Shown piece by piece: positions 60,975 to 64,000 of a stretch of DNA of 64,000 nt (position 1 is the stretch's first letter; each line of letters begins with the position of its first letter). Made by a program: the position numbers and the translations under genes. Below the pieces are notes generated by a model, which saw only the letters and a program-made list of their open reading frames with translations, was not told where the DNA came from and made no database searches. This DNA is from Clostridia bacterium (GTDB lineage Bacteria > Acidobacteriota > Terriglobia > Terriglobales > Acidobacteriaceae): positions 173,345 through 237,344 of the forward strand of contig DATMYA010000014.1 of assembly GCA_035561135.1 (NCBI GenBank), given 5' to 3'.

Positions 60975-63453
60975 TACTGGTCACCCCGTTCGGCCTGCTG
61001 CACGTGAATAGCATCGGACTCATGGCGTTGCTGCCCTTTGCCGGAAATGCGCAGCGCGCCTCCGTGCTCGCGGAACCTGTTGGGCGTTGTGGCTGCGTCA
61101 TGCTCAGTTCCAGGCCGGTGCGTTTTGTCCTTCGCGCGAAGAGCGGCGAGCACGCGCTCGGGAGTGAACGGCGCTTCATTTAACCGAACGCCTACGGCAT
61201 CGTAGATTGCATTTGCAATGGCAGGAATGGTTGCGGCAAGCGAACCCTCGCCAGCTTCTTTCGCGCCAAACGGACCTTCTGGATCGACGCTCTCGACAAT
61301 GATGGCCTCTACGTGCGGAGACTCGGCAGAGGACGGGCTGGCGTAGCCAAGCAGTCCGGGATTCATGATGAGACCGTCCTTCCAGATCATCTCTTCCTGA
61401 AGTGCCTGCCCCAATCCCATCCACACGGAGCCGATAACTTGTCCCTCGACGGCAACGGGGTTGAGTGCGCGGCCGCAATCGTGGGCGGCCCAGATGTTCA
61501 GAACCGTTACGTGTCCCGTCTCCTCGTCCACCTCCACCTCCGCCACCTGAGCCGAATAGGAATAGGCAGGAGAGGGGCCGACGCCTGCGCCCTTGTAACT
61601 GCCGCCGCGAGCTTCGGCCGGGGGCGAATACCATCCAGACGCCGATAGCGCGCCGAAATTCTCGATTGCGCAGATGATCGCCTGGTCGAAGCTCATGGAC
61701 CACGCGCCAGCACTCGCCTTGTGAGCTTCGTCGCGCCGGAAGATAATCTCATCGTGAATGGCAAGTTCGTCCGGGTCGCAGCCCATGCGGCGGGCGGCAG
61801 CGGCAAGTAACTGGTTCAGGATGCTCTCCGCTGCGCGCATCGCGGCGTTGCCGCTCATGAAGGTCACGCGGCTGGAGTAGGAGCCAAGGTCGACAGGAGT
61901 GACATCGCTATCGCCGCTGACGATGCGCACGCGCCCCAGGCAGCAACCAAGCACTTCGGCGACTACCTGCGCCGTAATCGTGCTAGAGCCTTGACCAATT
62001 TCGGCGGCACCCGTGTAGACCGTCACTGCGCCATCGCGATCCACCTTGATGTTTACTGTGGAGTGCGGCATGTCTGAACGGATGATCGCGTTCGCCGCAC
62101 CGCTGACGTAATGCGAGCAGGCAAGGCCGAAACCTCGTGCGCGCTTCTCTGTTCTTCCGGATGCGAGTTTGCCGCGACGCTGCCTCCATTGCGAGCGCTC
62201 GACGACCATCTCCATGCACTCTGGCAAGCCGTAGCTGAGTACGCGCAGTCCGTTGACTGTCACGCAGGGCGGCTGCAACAAGTTGTGACGCCGGAGTTCG
62301 GCGGGGTCCAGTTGCAGTCTGGCGGCAATCTCATCGAGCGCACATTCAAGAGCGAAGCGCACGTTCACCGTGCCGTGACCACGCATAGCTCCGCAAGCAG
62401 GTTTGTTCGTGAGCACGCGGTATCCGTCGAAACGGATGTGTGGAATGTCGTACAGCGCGCCGAGCAACGCACCGGAATAAAGTATGGTCACGACGCCGTA
62501 CGAGCAGTAGGCACCGCCGTCCTGCACCACCCTCGCAGACACGGCACTTATGCGTCCATCGCGCTTGGCGCCGATCTTGAGATCGACGATGGTGCGCGGG
62601 CGTCCGCGATGCGCCCAGAAGACCTCTTCGCGCGTATAGGTAATCTTGACCGGCGCTTTTGCCTTGCGCGCCGCCACCGCGGCGATAACCTCCAGCGGAA
62701 TGACCTCGCTCTTTCCGCCAAATCCTCCGCCGACAAGCGGCTTGATGACTCGCACCTGCGGCATAGCCATTTCGAGGACGGCGGCCAACGTGTGCTGCAA
62801 GTAATACGGCACCTGCGTTGATGACCAGACGGTAAGGCGGCCCGGCTGGCCGGTCTGCGAATCGATCTCGAAGGCGGCAATTGTGGAGTGCGGCTCCATG
62901 GCGGCGTGTGTAACTTCATTCGCAAGGTAGCGCGCTTCGTGGACGATGTCGGCTTCGCTGAGGCCGCGCTCGGGGTCGCCGAAGACGTGGTGGTACTCCT
63001 TCTCAACATTGTGCGGACGCGAATCGTGGATGAGATCGCGTTCAGCCTTCATCGCCTCTTCGGGATCGAAGTACGCCGGGAGCAGTTCATATTCCACGTC
63101 AATGAGGTCGAGTGCGCGCTCGGCGCTAGCCTCGTCGATGGCGACGACGCACGCAACGTTATCGCCTACGTACCGAACCCTGTCGATCGCCAGGGCCGTT
63201 TCGTCGTGGCCGACCGGCAGAATGCCATACTTGTTCGGCGCGTCCTTGCCGGTAACGACGCAGACGACGCCCTCGAGCAACTCCGCACGAGAACTGTCCA
63301 GACGCACAATGCGCGCGTGCGGATGCGGCGAGTGCAGAATCTTGCCGATGAGCAGGCCCGGGAGAGCGATATCGTCTGTGTACTTGCCTTGCCCGGTAGC
63401 CTTCTGAGCTGAGTCGATCATCGCCGTGGGCTTGCCGATGGTCGCGAAATCGC

Positions 63454-63457
<4 letters not shown>
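60974..63457 (-). CDS. Molybdenum hydroxylase large (molybdopterin) subunit, HcrA/XdhA-like
   Basis: 827 residues. Binds molybdopterin-cytosine dinucleotide and the substrate. IGKPTAMIDSAQKATGQGKYTDDI start, GGGFGGKSEV, the AMRGHGTVN Mo loop, QGSSTITAQVVAE, and the catalytic Glu in FGAKEAGEGSLAATIPAIANAI. All family sites look intact. It lies in the middle of a small-large-FAD gene order with overlaps at both ends, so the three are translated as one unit. Given the FAD subunit, an aromatic acyl-CoA or heteroaromatic substrate is more likely than xanthine. Confidence 0.93.
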
Positions 63458-63936
<479 letters not shown>

Positions 63937-63939
63937 GGG

Positions 63940-63959
63940 AAAGCTGCTGAGCCGCTAAG
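63940..63959. repeat. Third copy of the 20-nt intergenic repeat
   Basis: AAAGCTGCTGAGCCGCTAAG, one mismatch from 51890-51909, and followed by related words (TCGTTGAGCTGCTGAGC) to about 63985. It has the same orientation and 3-nt distance to the start codon as the copy before mnmA. Confidence 0.75.
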
Positions 63960-64000
63960 TCGTTGAGCTGCTGAGCTACAGCAGCTTATTACAAAGTCGC

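Overview
The window reads as a moderately GC-rich chromosomal segment of a Gram-negative, environmental bacterium. The best guess is Acidobacteriota (Terriglobia-like). This is inferred from the gene mix: cobalamin-dependent MetH, a bacillithiol-type deacetylase, isolated nuoI genes, an S46 dipeptidyl-peptidase, a secreted protein with an LPQTA tail, and short word-like intergenic repeats. It is not proven by any marker gene. There is no phage, transposase, integrase or CRISPR array; nearly everything is ordinary housekeeping or accessory metabolism.

Layout. 0-13 kb: agmatine deiminase (5' end cut by the window edge), two separate nuoI paralogues, a secreted Ser/Thr/Ala-rich protein with a sortase-like tail, tadA, a cold-shock gene, tRNA-Ser(CGA), a Tat-exported aldo/keto reductase, metH, a UbiD-family decarboxylase and a nucleotidyltransferase-like gene. 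13-24 kb: a phosphodiesterase, tRNA-Gly(CCC), an OYE-type reductase, a LigD-type DNA ligase, a prenyl synthase, a bshB1-like deacetylase, an O-methyltransferase, a UPF0173 hydrolase, a rhodanese, a GAF-GAF-PP2C phosphatase coupled to lysA, then a decayed small gene. 24-31 kb: an exported amidohydrolase, nadK, tlyA, a degenerate E1-alpha homologue, a response regulator next to a histidine-kinase stub, and an M48 protease. 31-40 kb: groES-groEL behind a CIRCE operator, then a methionine operon (metY-metX-SDR) preceded by a Met-rich leader ORF and terminator, then thioredoxin-like, 2-hydroxyacid dehydrogenase and FKBP genes. 40-50 kb: gpmI and eno, purC-cvpA-fis-like, a TPR-like exported protein, an SDR, DinB, YtxH-like and DUF948-like genes. 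50-64 kb: a phosphoesterase lipoprotein, mnmA with a cysteine desulfurase, citrate synthase, an S46 peptidase, a second DinB gene, a 22-residue Lys/Ala-rich gene, an amidohydrolase, msrA, an epimerase-like gene and a three-subunit molybdenum hydroxylase whose FAD subunit carries the extra cysteine set of 4-hydroxybenzoyl-CoA reductase.

The strongest candidate for something undescribed is the methionine attenuator at 34200-34420. It combines a promoter with perfect 17-nt spacing, a near-leaderless 28-codon leader with Met at positions 10, 12, 14 and 16, a 13-bp intrinsic terminator, and a 10-nt segment inside the leader that is perfectly complementary to the terminator's left arm. Other observations worth checking are the 22-residue lysine-rich gene with its own Shine-Dalgarno sequence and terminator, a 20-nt repeat lying exactly 3 nt upstream of two start codons, heptad-period intergenic repeats, the kinase stub, the catalytically degenerate E1-alpha homologue and the HcrB-type FAD subunit.
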